From Diphasiastrum complanatum (lineage: Eukaryota; Streptophyta; Lycopodiopsida; Lycopodiales; Lycopodiaceae), in NCBI GenBank assembly GCA_029204225.1, contig CM055093.1, forward strand, positions 28,245,566 through 28,309,565: DNA of 64,000 nucleotides, written 5' to 3'. A model generated the notes under the pieces. That model was not told where the DNA came from. It ran no database searches and saw only the letters and a list, made by a program, of their open reading frames with translations. The position numbers were made by a program, and so were the translations under genes. Positions 1 to 12,500 of the stretch are shown piece after piece (within the stretch, counting starts at the first letter, position 1; the number at the start of each line of letters is the position of its first letter).

Positions 1-1225
1 TGCAACTTTGTATGTTTAATCCAATTGTCTTTCTTTGCTTTGCGAACAGTGGTTTGTCGAGTGGCTTCGTGAGCAAATCTGCAATCATGTCTTCAGACTT
101 TATGTACTGGACCTTGAGCTCTCCTTTCGAGATCAGATCTCAAATGTGATGGTACTTCAGAGGTATATGTTTTGTCTTTGAATGGAAGACAGGATCCTGG
201 GACAAGTATATGGCACTTTGAAAATCCATTGTCATCGTGCATGGTTCTCCTTGTGGTATGCCAATTGCCTCCAACATCATCTACAACCAAACTACCTCGT
301 TTGCCATCTTTGAAGCTGCGACATATTCAGCTTCGCATGAGGATTGAGCTACCAAGGTTTTCTTTTTGCATATCCAGCTGATTGATGTTCCGCACGTCCA
401 TGAACTCTGTAGGTTAATCCCATATTTTGGGTAGACAGATAAAGCCAAATCGAGTCTGGTTCAGATTGTAAGGTACGTCAGACTATCGATCAGGTTTTGG
501 TAGGGTATACCTTCCATCTTTTGTTTTTCTTCCTCTATTTTCGGACAATCTTGCTTCGTCAATTTGGCTCCAACTATCATTGGTGTGGCTTTTTCTTTGC
601 ATTCCATCATTCGATACTGCTTCAGCACTTTTCTGGCGTATTCTGACTGACTCAAATGCATTTCTCCTTTTATTCGATCTCTTCTGATCACCAGCCCAAG
701 GCATTTTGTTGCTTCTCCCAGATCTGTGATTTCATAATTTTTAGAAATCTGACTCTTCGTGTCCTTGATTAGCATCAAGGAGTTTCCTATCATAAGAGAA
801 TCATCCACGAAAATAGTCAGAATCACAAAATCTTTTCCTACTCTCTTTATATAGACATTATAGTCTGGTTGTGTAGGATTGAAGTCTAGAGACTTCAGAA
901 GACTGTCGAGCTTCTTGTACCAAGCTCGTGATGCCTACTTCAGACCATAAATGCATCTCTGCAACCGACAGACATATTGTCGATTGTCGGGATTTTCAAA
1001 TCCTTCAAGCTGCTTCATGAAGATTTCTTCCTCTAGATCTATGTGGAGAAAAGCTGTCTTTACATCAATCTGGTGAATTTCCAAATTGTGTTGTATAGCG
1101 TATGCAAGGAGCAGTCGAATGCTTGTCATCTTGACCATTGGCGAATACATGTCGAAATAGTCGACTCTGTACCCTTGTGTGTCCGTTTGCGACAAGCCTT
1201 GCTCTGTAGCATCCAACAGTGCCAT
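1..1225 (-). pseudogene. Copia reverse transcriptase and RNase H remnant
   Basis: Block 935-1225 has the copia RT segment FDMYSPMVKMTSIRLLLA and HQIDVKTAFLH. Block 461-826 has the active-site motif FVDDSLMIG and continues toward the connection domain. From 460 to 1 only scattered RNase H-like matches remain. Stops separate the blocks. Block 1399-1659 upstream is the poorly conserved integrase-RT linker. Confidence 0.82.
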
Positions 1226-1692
1226 TTAATTTCATATCTCTTTTGTATACCCACTTGCAGTCGACGATCTTTTTAATTTTCTGGCAGTGGCTCTAGCTAG
1301 TGTCCATGCCTCGTTTCACCTCATTGATTCGATCTCCTCTGACATTGTCTGCTTCCAGAATTCTCCCTCTGGACTCTGGACAGCTTCTAGATATGTAGTT
1401 AGCTCTTCAGTGAAGCTGCAATACTCGAATTATGTGTCTTCGCTCCACTGAAGATTGTCAGCGTATCGATCTGGAGGTCTTTTTTGTCTTGTTGACCTTC
1501 TGGGTTCGTTTCGTCGTTGTTCGAATGTTTCTGCTTCGTGGGGTTGATCTTTTGCTTCTTGTTGCTCTGGAGTCTTGAGCTCAACATTCTGATTTGACAT
1601 TTGTCCTCGATCTCCCTCTTGAATTGGCAGCAGTGTGAAGATCTAATGGCCTTTTTCATCCTTCAGTCCAGGGAATGTGGACTCATCAAACT

Positions 1693-2731
1693 TCACATCT
1701 TCACTCGAAACAACTTTTTTCGTGGTGGATTGTAGAGTCTGTACACTTGTGATCCATTCGAGTACCCGACCATGATTGTTTGCTCTAATTTATCATCGAG
1801 CTTGTTTCTTTTTTCTTTTAGAATGTGCTTGCATGCTGCACATCCAAACACACGCACGTAAGACAGATCAGGCTTTCTACCTGTCCACATTTCGTATGGT
1901 GTTTTGTTTTCCAAGACTGTCATTGTTGATCTGTTCTATAGGTGTACCGCTGCAGCTATTGCCTCAACCCAAAATTGACTTGGCAATCGAGCCTGTGCCA
2001 TCATGCATCTAGCTCCTTCGACTAGCGTCATTTTTCTTCTTTTTGCGATACCATTATATTCGGGTGTGTACACAAGAGTGAATTGATGCTCTATCCTCTG
2101 TTCTTGGCAGAATTTAGAAAATTTTGTGCTCTTGTACTCACCTCCATTATCAGATCTAATGATCTGAATCTTCTTTGAGATGTGTCTCTGCAAATGCCAC
2201 GAACTTCTTGAAAGAGTCAAACACTTCAGATTTTTTCTTTAGGTAGTAGATCGTTGTCATTCGGTTGTAGTCATCAATGAACGTCAAGAAATACCTCGAT
2301 CCTGAGAGCAAATCAACTTTCATCGGTCCATAGACATCTGAGTGGACGAGCTCAAGAACTTCTTTGGCTCTTTTTCCCTCATGTGTGAATGGATTCCGAT
2401 GCTATTTGCCTTTCTGACAGGCTTTGCAGAATTCAGTATCGGGTCTGAATATCTTCAGACTTGTGACTACGTCTTTCTTGCACATGTCATACAGGCTCCT
2501 CATGTTTAGATGATACATTCTTCTATGCCAAAGCTGATCTTCATTTTCTGACACGTTTAATATGGTATCAAAATTGCTGATTATCTTGGCTTGGTAGAGA
2601 TTTCCTTCTCTGCATCCAACTGTCAGCAATTTGTTTGTTGTTTTCTTGATCATTCGACATGTATTGCCATCGAACAGAACTCGAATCCCAAGATTTGCCA
2701 TCTTGGAGACTGGTATCAGATCTTTTCTCAA
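1693..2731 (-). pseudogene. Copia integrase (broken)
   Basis: Block 2402-2731 is a GAG-pre-integrase domain with WHRRMYHLN and CKACQKGK, the HHCC zinc-binding part. Block 1936-2220 carries the core with RSDNGGEY and a PEYNGIAKRRK segment; the catalytic E found in related copies (ERKNRT) reads K here, so activity is doubtful even apart from the frame breaks. Block 1693-1923 is the C-terminal part (KTPYEMWTGRKPD, VFGC). Confidence 0.85.
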
Positions 2732-2779
2732 TGAAGGTACGTAGAGTGCTCATGGCAGCTCTGCTTGACCTGACAGTGT

Positions 2780-3277
2780 TCACAGCTGTAGAGTCCCGAT
2801 GTCTTTGTCATCGTGTCGGCTATCATCACCTAGAATCACTGCTCTGTTGTTTTTGAGTTCTCTGAAGTCGATCAAGATTCTTTTGTGGCAGGTGATGTGT
2901 GAGGTTGCTCCTGCATCAATGACTACATCGTAGGCTTGTTCAGTGTAACTTGTTGAAGCTTCATCAAGTATTGTGAAAGCTTCATCACCTTTATCTGCAT
3001 CCTTGGATGACTCTGCAACATTTGCTTTGTCAGTTTTGTTTTTTCTTTTTGGGTTGAACCTGCAATCGTATGCAGAGTGCCCATTCTTCTTGCAGTGCGT
3101 GCAAGGTATTGTTGGATTGAACCAGCATTTGTTGGTTGTGTGTCCTAGTTTGTGACAGTGATCACAAGAAGAAGATTGTTGATTGTCATTGTCTCTGCTC
3201 GAAGACTTTGTCTTGTAATTTGGGCTTGTTTTTGTTCTTGTTCTTTTCTTTTGTGAAAAGAACTTTCTCCTGATCAC
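2780..3277 (-). pseudogene. Copia double zinc knuckle and protease
   Basis: This 165-codon block encodes two tandem CCHC knuckles, CDHCHKLGHTTNKC and CTHCKKNGHSAYDC, both fitting C-x2-C-x4-H-x4-C. They are separated by a short WFNPTIP linker. An aspartic protease motif VIDAGATSHI follows. Many plant copia elements carry a single knuckle. The copia piece at 40.2-41.9 kb has the same two-knuckle layout, so both probably belong to one lineage. Confidence 0.88.
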
Positions 3278-3860
3278 TGCTTCCTTCTCCTTCGTCCCTC
3301 ATCAGTCTCTCATCAGCGACCAGACTGATTGCTTTGTCAAATGTCATATTTGGTAGACTCAGTATGAGCATTCTCAACGGCTGATAAGACGCAGATAGAA
3401 ATTTCATGAAGTACATCAGCTGTTGTGGTGCTGGGACCTGGTGGTCCTGTCTAGATGCAGTGAGTTGAGCGAAGATCGTTCTGATCTTCTCAACATGCTG
3501 ATCCAATTGGCTGCCATCCCATCATATGGATTACAGCTGATGGTGAAGATGCATCACTGAAGCGGCAGTCCTCACTTCGTATTTCTGCTTTAGTCTTTCC
3601 CATGTTGCATGGCTGCTTTCGCAGTCTTCAATCTGCATGAGTTCTTCTTCATTGATGGATGAAACGATGATCGCCATTGCACGCTCATCCTTTCTGATCC
3701 ACTTAGCTCTCCTCGGGTCTCCCTCTAGAGGTTGCACCTCTATGAGTTCGGTCACTGACCATATGCCTTCACCCTTCAAAAGCATTTTGATTTTGAATTT
3801 CCACACTCTGTAGTTTCCGCCATCAAGACTGATTGCCCCATATCTATTGGAGATTGGCAT
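3186..3860 (-). pseudogene. Copia gag, N-terminal part (broken)
   Basis: Two minus-strand blocks (3531-3860 and 3186-3506) encode a copia-type gag. The first contains the WKFKIKMLL-like start and a WxRLKxKY motif typical of copia capsid regions; the second continues with the region that leads to the zinc knuckles. An in-frame stop lies between them at about 3530, and a frameshift near 3230-3280 separates gag from the knuckle/protease block. Confidence 0.85.
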
Positions 3861-5618
3861 TCATTGATTACTCATTTTATTCCAAGATAGGAATATGGGC
3901 CCAATTGAGCAGTCAATACTTAAGCAAGGCAACTTCGTGAGTGAGTTGGGTTACGGTGATATGGGACCATAATTGTTGTCCAAGAGATGGATGTGGGGTG
4001 TCTATGTCACTAGTGTTGCTCAAAGAGATCCATGATATGTTAGGATCTAAGGGCTTGTTATAAAATCAAGTTGGAGATCCGCGTCATGACTTTTGCTCTT
4101 CCACTTCCTCCACTATTGGCCTTGAATCCAATATGAGATCTTTTGCATTTCCAATAAGGCTCTTCTACCTACTTTAACACCTTTAGCATTGCAATCGCCT
4201 CTCCTGGGAAGATTTCAAAGACGTCTTTTGCTACTCATTAACTAACAAACAAAACTTGACTAGCTTATTGAAAATTTCACCAAAACAGATCGCCAAATGG
4301 GACCCTTCTCTTCCCTACCATAGTGATCATTATCAATGCATATGTTTTCTTCATGCCCTTCTCTTCCCCACCATAGTAATCATTATCAAGCATATGTTTT
4401 CTTCATGCCCAATATATAATTGTCACAGAGCCTTTGATCTGAGGCCTTCATGGGCACTCTAATGAAATTTTATAGTAGTCTCTCAAACTTAGGTGGTGCC
4501 TCCTTTCCCTAAAAATAATTTGTGCTCGCCATAAATCGACCTTGGAAACTATTCCTTTTGCATTAATTGACTCTTTTGTAGTATATCCTCAAGCATACAC
4601 TCTTTTGAACCTTTCACATTGGTTACTATGATGCAAAATGGAAATCTTCTTACCCTAAAGCCTTAATAAAAATACAAGATTCAAGACCATACACAAAATT
4701 CCACCAGCAAATCATAGACTCTCTTCTTAATAAAACTAAATGGACCAATTATGCACTCTTCATATCTTTGAGAACAAAACAATCTTTCACTTCTTCTTTG
4801 CCATCACTCTAGCTTATTAGTTGCTCCTTTAGAAATCAATAATATTTAATCCTTTGTCATCAAAAACAATTCTCCTTTATTTTAGCTTTCTTGCAAGTTC
4901 TGCCAACAAGGGGAACATTCTATGAATCATTTGGATCATCAAGTTATTGTTGAGAATACCCTTACCCTGGTTTTTGATTGTATTAAGGATGCCAAAACAA
5001 TTATCATCTTTGCAAGAATTTTAATGATTGATGACCTCCCTACGCAGTTTGTCATGCTGGTTTTAAACTCTGCATGTTACTTCATGCAATTTTATCATAT
5101 TAGCAACAATTTTAATTAATAATGGTTGTAATGGGGGTTAAGAGATTCTAAAAATAGGACATCATACTTTCAAAATAAACATTTCACAACTACACTTTTA
5201 AACTTTTACTAAGCTAAGACGCATTGGATGAGATCAGTAACAGTTTAATAGAGGATAGTTTGGAGGAATGGTAGTGCTACGTAGCACGATGTTTTTTTAA
5301 CGAGTGTCCACATACGTATTAAAATCTACGTGATTGTCTACATGTTTGATATGAGTACAGCAAAAACTCATATTGCAAAGTAGGGCACAGAAATGTTGTT
5401 ATGAAAATTGTGTTGTGCATACCACATGCTCACAAAGACTACTCGACTTGAAATTGTTGCCACTTTATTATGCAAAAGCATTTTGTCATATTGATTCTAA
5501 AGTGAACTGCTCTCAACAAATCGTTATAAGCATTTAAATGGGCCAAAATGAACCTTAAGTGGCATCACGAAGACTCAAGGCTTATTAAAAGCCATTTCGA
5601 CAGGCCCAAATACCAGAA

Positions 5619-5619
<1 letters not shown>
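3861..5619. other. Intergenic, no recognisable gene
   Basis: No ORF here matches a family I recognise, and I see no LTR ends. A 53-bp tandem duplication lies at about 4303-4408, with the unit beginning CCCTTCTCTTCC. Short ORFs at 4256 and 4922 look like chance frames. Confidence 0.6.

Positions 5620-5668
<49 letters not shown>
5620..5668. repeat. (CT)n microsatellite
   Basis: About 24 uninterrupted CT dinucleotides, read directly. It lies downstream of the NECAP-like gene on the opposite strand. Confidence 0.98.
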
Positions 5669-5672
<4 letters not shown>

Positions 5673-6462
5673 CATATGGATAAGCTGAAGACTCTGATAT
5701 GCTGAAGATCTGCGCAGAAATGTATTAACATTTGTACATAAACTTAATCGTGGAGCTCAAGGAAGTTGCTAATTGACTGAGAACAAGAAAGCCCCAGATA
5801 AACAACTATGAAAAATGAAAAGTTACAAATTAGTGCAGGGAATAGAATCAACAAAGCTCAACTTCCGTTATTTACCTCACATCATATACCTTAATAAAAA
5901 CCATCCACTCCAATGTTTTTCACTAGCACCTAGAGACTGCCAAAAATAATAAGCTGAACAGTCCACAAGGCATGCCAAGCATGGAATGAAAGTGTATCCA
6001 TGATGTAAATAAAGAAAATGAGCAAGTGGTAAAATTATATCGAATGCGTTTGGTGTATTAATAGGACAAGAATTACCAGATCAAGATACAAGGAATATGT
6101 CATTGAAGCATTTATACAAACTGATTTCAAAGCTCAGTGAGATAGGCAAAAAGTGAACTATAGTTTAAGTTAGCATCATCATTTAAGTATTTACAGAACT
6201 CTCACTGCGAATCCTAATTAGAGTTCAAATTAAAAAATAAGCTGTCAAAACATTCTGCATTAAAGTCTCATGCCAGAAAGACAACAGCAAAAAAACATTT
6301 TAGAATGGTGTCATCTGCTCCTGGGTTTTCCAATATATAACGCTCATCACGAAGGAAAATTATATGTAGCCATTACCAGGAGAACGGCAGTCCACTAGTT
6401 ATTCTCCATAACCACTTGAGCGCATGGAGAGGAGGTTAAGAGAGAGCATGGGTGACAGATGC
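5669..6462 (-). other. Probable 3' UTR / downstream region of NECAP-like gene
   Basis: AT-rich sequence with no ORF of note lies directly after the stop codon. A poly(A) site cannot be placed with confidence. Confidence 0.4.
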
Positions 6463-6525
6463 TCAAAAGGCTGCCCAACCTGACCCTTTATTTGATGGCA
6501 CATTCGCACCTGTAGGCAGATTTAA
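6463..6525 (-). CDS. NECAP-like gene, coding exon 3 (C-terminal WAAF)
   Basis: A 63-bp exon after acceptor TTTTACAG encodes 20 residues beginning [13 protein letters not shown] and ending GSGWAAF, then TGA. It is too short for an ordinary ORF scan. The W-x-x-F end matches the plant NECAP C-terminus, which supports the three-exon model. Confidence 0.9.
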   Translation of the reverse strand, partial: LNLPTGANVPSNKGSGWAAF

Positions 6526-9500
6526 CTGTAAAAGAAAACAAGATGCTAAAAATGTAAGAATTTTTCTGAGGAAATGAGAATACGCTTCGTACAAGCCCAA
6601 TGGCACTCACAGCTCAGTGATTTAGAACGAAATTGTCATTATACAAGTCAATAGCTTTGCCAGAAGTGTTGACTGAAAGGAAAACTTCACCTTTTGTAGG
6701 GAGAATAGAATGGATGCCAAGAAAACATGCTAAGATGCATCAGAAAACTTACCTTAAGCTCAGAAAGATCTGAAAAAATGTCACCAGACTGTCTTTCAAG
6801 CTCAGTTCGCCGATCCGTTGAATTTTGATAAGTGCCAGAAATTACTAAGCTCCTAGAGGCTGAGTTATATGCACTACCACTGGATTTTATGGGCTTAGTA
6901 TCATTTGGTGGGGGTGGAAGAGGCGATCTAATCCTTCCACCTCCTGGAGGAGGAGCCAAAGGTGCTTTCATATGTCCTACACTTGCTATACTTCCTGCTG
7001 TTGTTGAACTTGCACCAGATAACATTCCAGCGCTAGCAGACGGTCTTGTCTTGACATTGATCCGAAGAGTCTCTCCTTCCTGTGCAAAGTCATTCATAGA
7101 GATATTGGGCTCATCAAACTCTATACATATTCCAGCTATGAAACAAAGGTGAGAATCTAAGAAAAAGTCTGAAACAAAGCAAGCATGCATCTAACTTTTC
7201 ACGCCCTTCACACCATGAAACCAGAGTGGCTACGTTGTTGTCTCCAACAAAAAACATTCCACAATGGTAATACCAGAAGTCACTTATAATAATCTCTCCC
7301 AATCTGCAACAAAACACATAGCTTGAAATAACTTCACAAAGATTTGGCATGAGAGGTGGCACAAAAAGCAAGTCAACATTAGACGGTGGCTAGTTCTTTC
7401 AGAAGGTGCTTGACATCTTTCTTTATGAAATTGAAGAGACAGGCCGCAATGGTGACTTTGTTTAAGAAGTCTCTCAGATAGAGTTGCTCCTATTTGATAA
7501 TGGTGAAACTAAAGTGGGCTAGTATGCTATAGCTACAACATTCTCCGCTAGGACAGTCTTACATGAACACTTTTGAACTGTTGAAAAGGAAAAATTGAGA
7601 GCAAGGAGCAGGATGAAAATTGACAACCATGCACATGCAAAGTCTTTGAGAATTGTATGTGTGTAAATGATATAGTTGGGACAGTGTTGATAGCGGAAGT
7701 GAAGGTAATGATGATGATGAAAGGGATGCTACTGATGACTTCAAGCACAGTGATGCGGGTGATGAGGCTGCATGTACTAATAATATGGATTGGTTTACAT
7801 GAGGGGGCAATACTAACACTAAAGAAGAGAGCAGTGTTTGTGAATTGAAGCAAGACTAGTACTAGGGTGTAAAAGGATACTATGAGTGTTCATGATACGT
7901 CCATAAGTGCCTTGGAAGGTGTCAGGAGATAGCTGCGTGAAAGGAAATGCATGTGTGTTGGACTACAAACTTTCAGCTAAAGAAATGTGTGTGCGGGAAA
8001 CTTTGGAGAGCCCGAGCTGATGAAACTATGGGAGATACTTTCTAGTAGAATTTTTGTGAGAAATGCAGTTAGCTTGGGGTGCTTCCCTATTGGTAACTGC
8101 TTTGATTTCAAAAGCACTAATTGGAAGACTGTGTTTGCTGCATGTTTGCTGTTAGTGCTAGCCGGCAAGCAGTCGGGGTGACCAATTGGTGTCATCGGTA
8201 ATGACGGGGCATGGGGGTGGTATCCCGTGAGTCACTCACTATTCACATGTCGCATGCAATGTGTACGCCAGGTGGCCTGATCAACCACTAGGGGGGTACC
8301 TCATGTATGTTGACAGGAATAGCAGGGACTCAAGAGGGGGGATACCTATGGTTTGGAGGATCATTCCACACACCGGCCTTCAGGAGTTGAGCAGCTTAGA
8401 CAATTTTGGTTGTTCACAATTGGTATCAGAGCCTTTTCTAGCTCGTTCTAGAGAGAGAACAGCCCGTTCTAGAGAGAGAAAGTGAGAAAAAGCTTGGATT
8501 TTCAACAACTTGGTCTATAGTGCTCAGATTTGAGAGAGATCTGTCTCAGATCATTTCTAGTGGGCAGTCGCTGTAGATCAGCAGGGATTCACGCTACAAA
8601 TCTCAGATTTCAGAAAGTTTCAAAGTTTTTGGAGGGCCAGCGCGTTTTTTCCGAAGGTTTTTCGCTCATAACTCTTCGGAACCTTCTCAGATCTTGATCA
8701 GATTTTGGGAGCATGTTTCTAGCATCCATAGCGATCCTATAGAGCCATCATACGCTGGTTTTGGAGCATATTTGCCTCTGTTTCACCAAAAGGTCGGATT
8801 TCAAGCAAAAAACAGGTCAGAATTTTGGATTGGGCATAACTTCTCCAACTTTCCTCTGGTTTCTGCTGTTAAGGGTGCAGATTGGGCCTAGTAGGAGGGC
8901 GACCTACTGCCAATTGACGGTTTGTGAAAAGCTTTTGCCGTTTGGAAGAAATTCGACGTCAAACAGTTTTCGACTTTTCAAGCCGATTTGGTGCCCAAAA
9001 AAGTTTTTTACCGACTTTTGTACCAGCGTAGGACGCAAGGGAAGTGCTACCTGTCCTTGGCTTTGTGTTTTTTCCCAGAGTTTTGTTACCTTCGAGTTGC
9101 TTTTCCTCTTTCAGTTCTAAATTGTGAATAAGTTGAAAATTCCCACATTTCACATTTCCTGAGTTATTCCTATACCATGGCTGAAGACAAAGTTGAGATC
9201 CCCTCAAGCCCAGTTGAAGCCATGGAAACTCCTTCACCTATTCCTGGCAGCCGATTACCTAGTGCGCCTGTCACTGATCCTCCTCCCATACAAGAACGTA
9301 TGGATGTGTTGGAGCGGTATATGACAGAGATGCGTACGATGATATCGTCGCTTGCCGGGGGCTTTCCCTCGTCTTCTTCTCAGCCTCCACCTTTGTATCC
9401 TTCCCAGCTGCCCACTCGTTACCCTTCTTCTGATACACAAATGATCATTGATTTTCCTCCCGATAAAGATATAAAGCCCACAAAATATTCTGGTACAACT

Positions 9501-12500
9501 TCCCAGAGGACTACTAATGTTGTAGATCAGTGGTTGCACAAGTGGGAAGAGTATTTTGATTTGAAACGGGCACCCACCGATGAAGGCTGGCGTCTCCATA
9601 AGGCAGCTTACCATTTTACTGACTTTGCTGACAGGTGGTGGCGCAAGTTGCTGAAATCACAGCAAGCATTCACCTGGGTTGACTTGAAGCACTGTTTTCG
9701 GGAGCAGTTCATTCCTCCACATGAGCATGTGCATGCGACGGATGCTTGGTTCCTGCATCGTCAGAGGTAGCACATGGTGCAGGAATATGTTGATCAGTAT
9801 AAAGAGATGTTGATCAAGATACCAGAGGAGATTCCCAAGTGGCTGGTAGTCCACAAGTTCATATTTGGTCTTCGTGCAGAGTTGAGGCCTTCAGTTCTTA
9901 ATGAAGGATGCAAAACCTTGGAAGAGGCAGTTGCTACGGCCCTCAACTTCGAAGGCAATGTTCGCAACAAGGCTGAATCTGAAGTGGCAAGCGTGCCCCA
10001 GAAGATGGGTTCGCGGAAGTCCGGCCAAGCTGGTCAGAGGGATTTCTCGCAGAAGGATCTTATCCACATGCAACAGACTTTGAAGCGAAAATCTGCATCT
10101 CCTATGGCTCGTCGTGCTTACGACAAGTCACCACTTACTCCTGAGCAAAAGGATAAGGCCAAGAAGGAAGGCTTGTGTTTCTTCTGCCTTGGCAAACATT
10201 TGTTCAAAGATTGTCCTCGACGCACGGGCAAGAAGCTCCATGTTTTACAGCAGCATCAAGAGGAGGGCAAGGATAAATCTATCCTGGATGATCTGTTGGT
10301 TAGTGATGATGATGAAGCTAGATGCGTCATGACTATTTCGGTGCGGAAGCTTGTTCCAGAGGCATCAGTTTGTTTTCTTTCCACCAAGGCGCGAGAGGCC
10401 TATCAGTTTCCAGATAGCAAACTAATACGGATGAGAGGGAAGCTGGAAGGTCATGATGTGCTTGTCCTATTTGACACCGGCTCTTCCCATAATATTATCA
10501 ACTCTCGTGTGGTGAAGAAGTTGCACTTGGCTACTGTTCCTTCGGATTACCGGCATACAGTTGAGATGCCAGATGGTACGGGAACAGAGGTTTGAGATAG
10601 GAGAGTCTCTCAGGCATTGTCCATTCAGACCTATGCTAAGAAGTTAGACTTTGAGATCACCAAATTAGCTAGGTTTGATATTGTGCTTGGTAAGCGGTGG
10701 CATGTGAGTAAGCAGCCCGCTATAGATTTTAAAACTCATGTATATAAGTTCGGGCATGAGGGTTTGTCTCATGTTCTGAAGGGGGAGCGACCAACTGTGG
10801 AAGGTCCTCTTGTTACCTTGATGCAAATAAAGAAAATGGAGTTGCAGTATGTGTGGTTGTGTTATCTTGCAAATGTGAATGCTGATTCCAGTTTTAGTTG
10901 TTTGCAAATAAACCCACTCGCAACTTCATCTAATTTAATAACTTTGGTTAATGCTAATTTGATACAGCATCAACAATGTGATCCAGCTAGTCAGCTAGAG
11001 CGATCCATCTGAGCTAAGTTTAAACGTTTATTAATTGACCACATGCCAGAGGGATTGCCGCCTAGATGGAATGTGGAGCATCGCATTGAGCTCATTCCAG
11101 AGGCAAGTCCGGTATGTAGACCTCCTTATAGGATGAGTTTGAAAGAAGAGGAGGAAGTCCGAAAGATGTTGGAGGAATATCTCAAGCTGGGGTATATCCG
11201 TTTCTCACCTTTCACCTCCCCTATTTTATTGTTAAGAAAAAAGATGGTACTTTTCGGATGTGCGTAGACTACAGGGGATTGAATAAAATCACTGTAAAGC
11301 ACAGATATCCGATGCCAAGGATTGATGATCTACTGGATGCATTGCAAGGGGCAGTCATTTTCAGTAAGATAGATCTCAAGAGTCGCTACCATCAAATTTG
11401 GATTGGTTCGGAAGATGTTCCGAAGACGGCCTTCCGAACACGCTTTGGACATTATGAGTTCTTGGTTATGCCATTTGGGTTAACCAATGGACCGGCCACA
11501 CTCATGATGCTCATGAATGATGTCCTACGTGATTTTATGGGCAAGTTAGTAGTCAATTTTATTGACGACATACTAGTTTATAGTAAGTCGGTGGACAAAC
11601 ATGAGGTTCATCTCCATACTGTGTTTGGCAGGTTACAAGAAGTGGTCTTGTATGCCAAGGCTCATAAAACAGAGTTATGTAAGACTCGTGTCGAGTATTT
11701 GGGTCACGTAGTGACAGCAGAGGGTATTTCAGTTGACCCTGCCCAGGTGGCTATGGTCAAGCAGTGGCCAAGACCGGCCGATATTCGTCAGTTGAAGTCT
11801 TTCTTAGGTTTTTGTAAGTTCTACTGACGGTTCGTTAGGAACTACTCCTGGTTAGCTGCTCCTTTGACAGACCAGTTACGGGGGATTAACACTGTGGTTG
11901 TTTGGGATGCTGAAGCACAACATAGTTTTGACCACTAGAAGGAGGCTGTGGCCACAGCTCCAGTGCTCAAGATTGTTGATCCCAACAAGCCCTTTGACCT
12001 AGAGACGGATGCAAGTGGCATTGCCGTAGGTGCAGTGTTAAGTCAAGAGGGTAGACCTGTTGCCTTTGAAAGTAGGAAATTGACGCCAGCACAGCAGAGA
12101 TATCCCACGCACGAGCAGGAGCTGTATGCGATCATATATGTGCTCAAGGTGTGGTGACATTACCTGTATGGTGCCGAATTTTACGTGTATACTGACCATC
12201 ATACTTTGAAGTACTTTTGCACTCAGCCATATTTGAGAGGCCGCCAAGCTCGGTGGGCCGAGCTGATGCAGAAATTTCATTTGGAAATTCGCTTCCGAAT
12301 ACGCCAGGTGGCCTGATCAACCACTGGGGGGGTATTGTTACGAGCTCGTGACCAGTGCCGAACCCTAGAGAACACAGATAGGTCAGATACCACAGTCAGG
12401 GTCGTGTCCAGCGTACATGACCAACAGGGCAAGACAATATGAGTAGTGTGCCCCAGCACGGTCCATAGCCATGGCGGGCCTAACACAGCCTAGGGACCCT

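Larger units (their letters stand above)
1..3860 (-). mobile_element. Ty1/copia retrotransposon, partial and decayed
   Basis: Read on the minus strand from 3860 down, the domains follow copia order: gag, two CCHC knuckles, aspartic protease, GAG-pre-integrase, integrase core, reverse transcriptase, RNase H remnant. The reading frame is broken many times by stops and frameshifts, so it cannot make a polyprotein. No LTR or primer-binding site is visible just upstream of gag (3861-3960), and the other end runs off the window, so neither terminus can be placed. The copia assignment rests on integrase lying before reverse transcriptase and on the FVDD active-site motif. Confidence 0.93.
8179..12335 (+). 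mobile_element. Ty3/gypsy element 1, decayed, target of a nested insertion
   Basis: The parts are a 5' LTR end (to 8418), PBS (8421), gag-protease (9177-11012), RT and RNase H (11043 to about 12299), and then an abrupt jump at about 12300 into LTR sequence. The integrase and the 5' part of the 3' LTR are deleted. LTR sequence 12300-12335 matches 8264-8297, then element 2 begins, and the LTR resumes at 18581-18709. Stops at 9770, 10595, 11827 and about 11940 and a frameshift near 11250 make it inactive. The left LTR edge is uncertain. Confidence 0.88.

Noticed and set aside
7548-7853. Overlapping ORFs in NECAP intron 1 (101 and 86 aa)
   Set aside because: Two frames on the same strand are open over the same GATGATGA-rich stretch, which points to composition, not coding.
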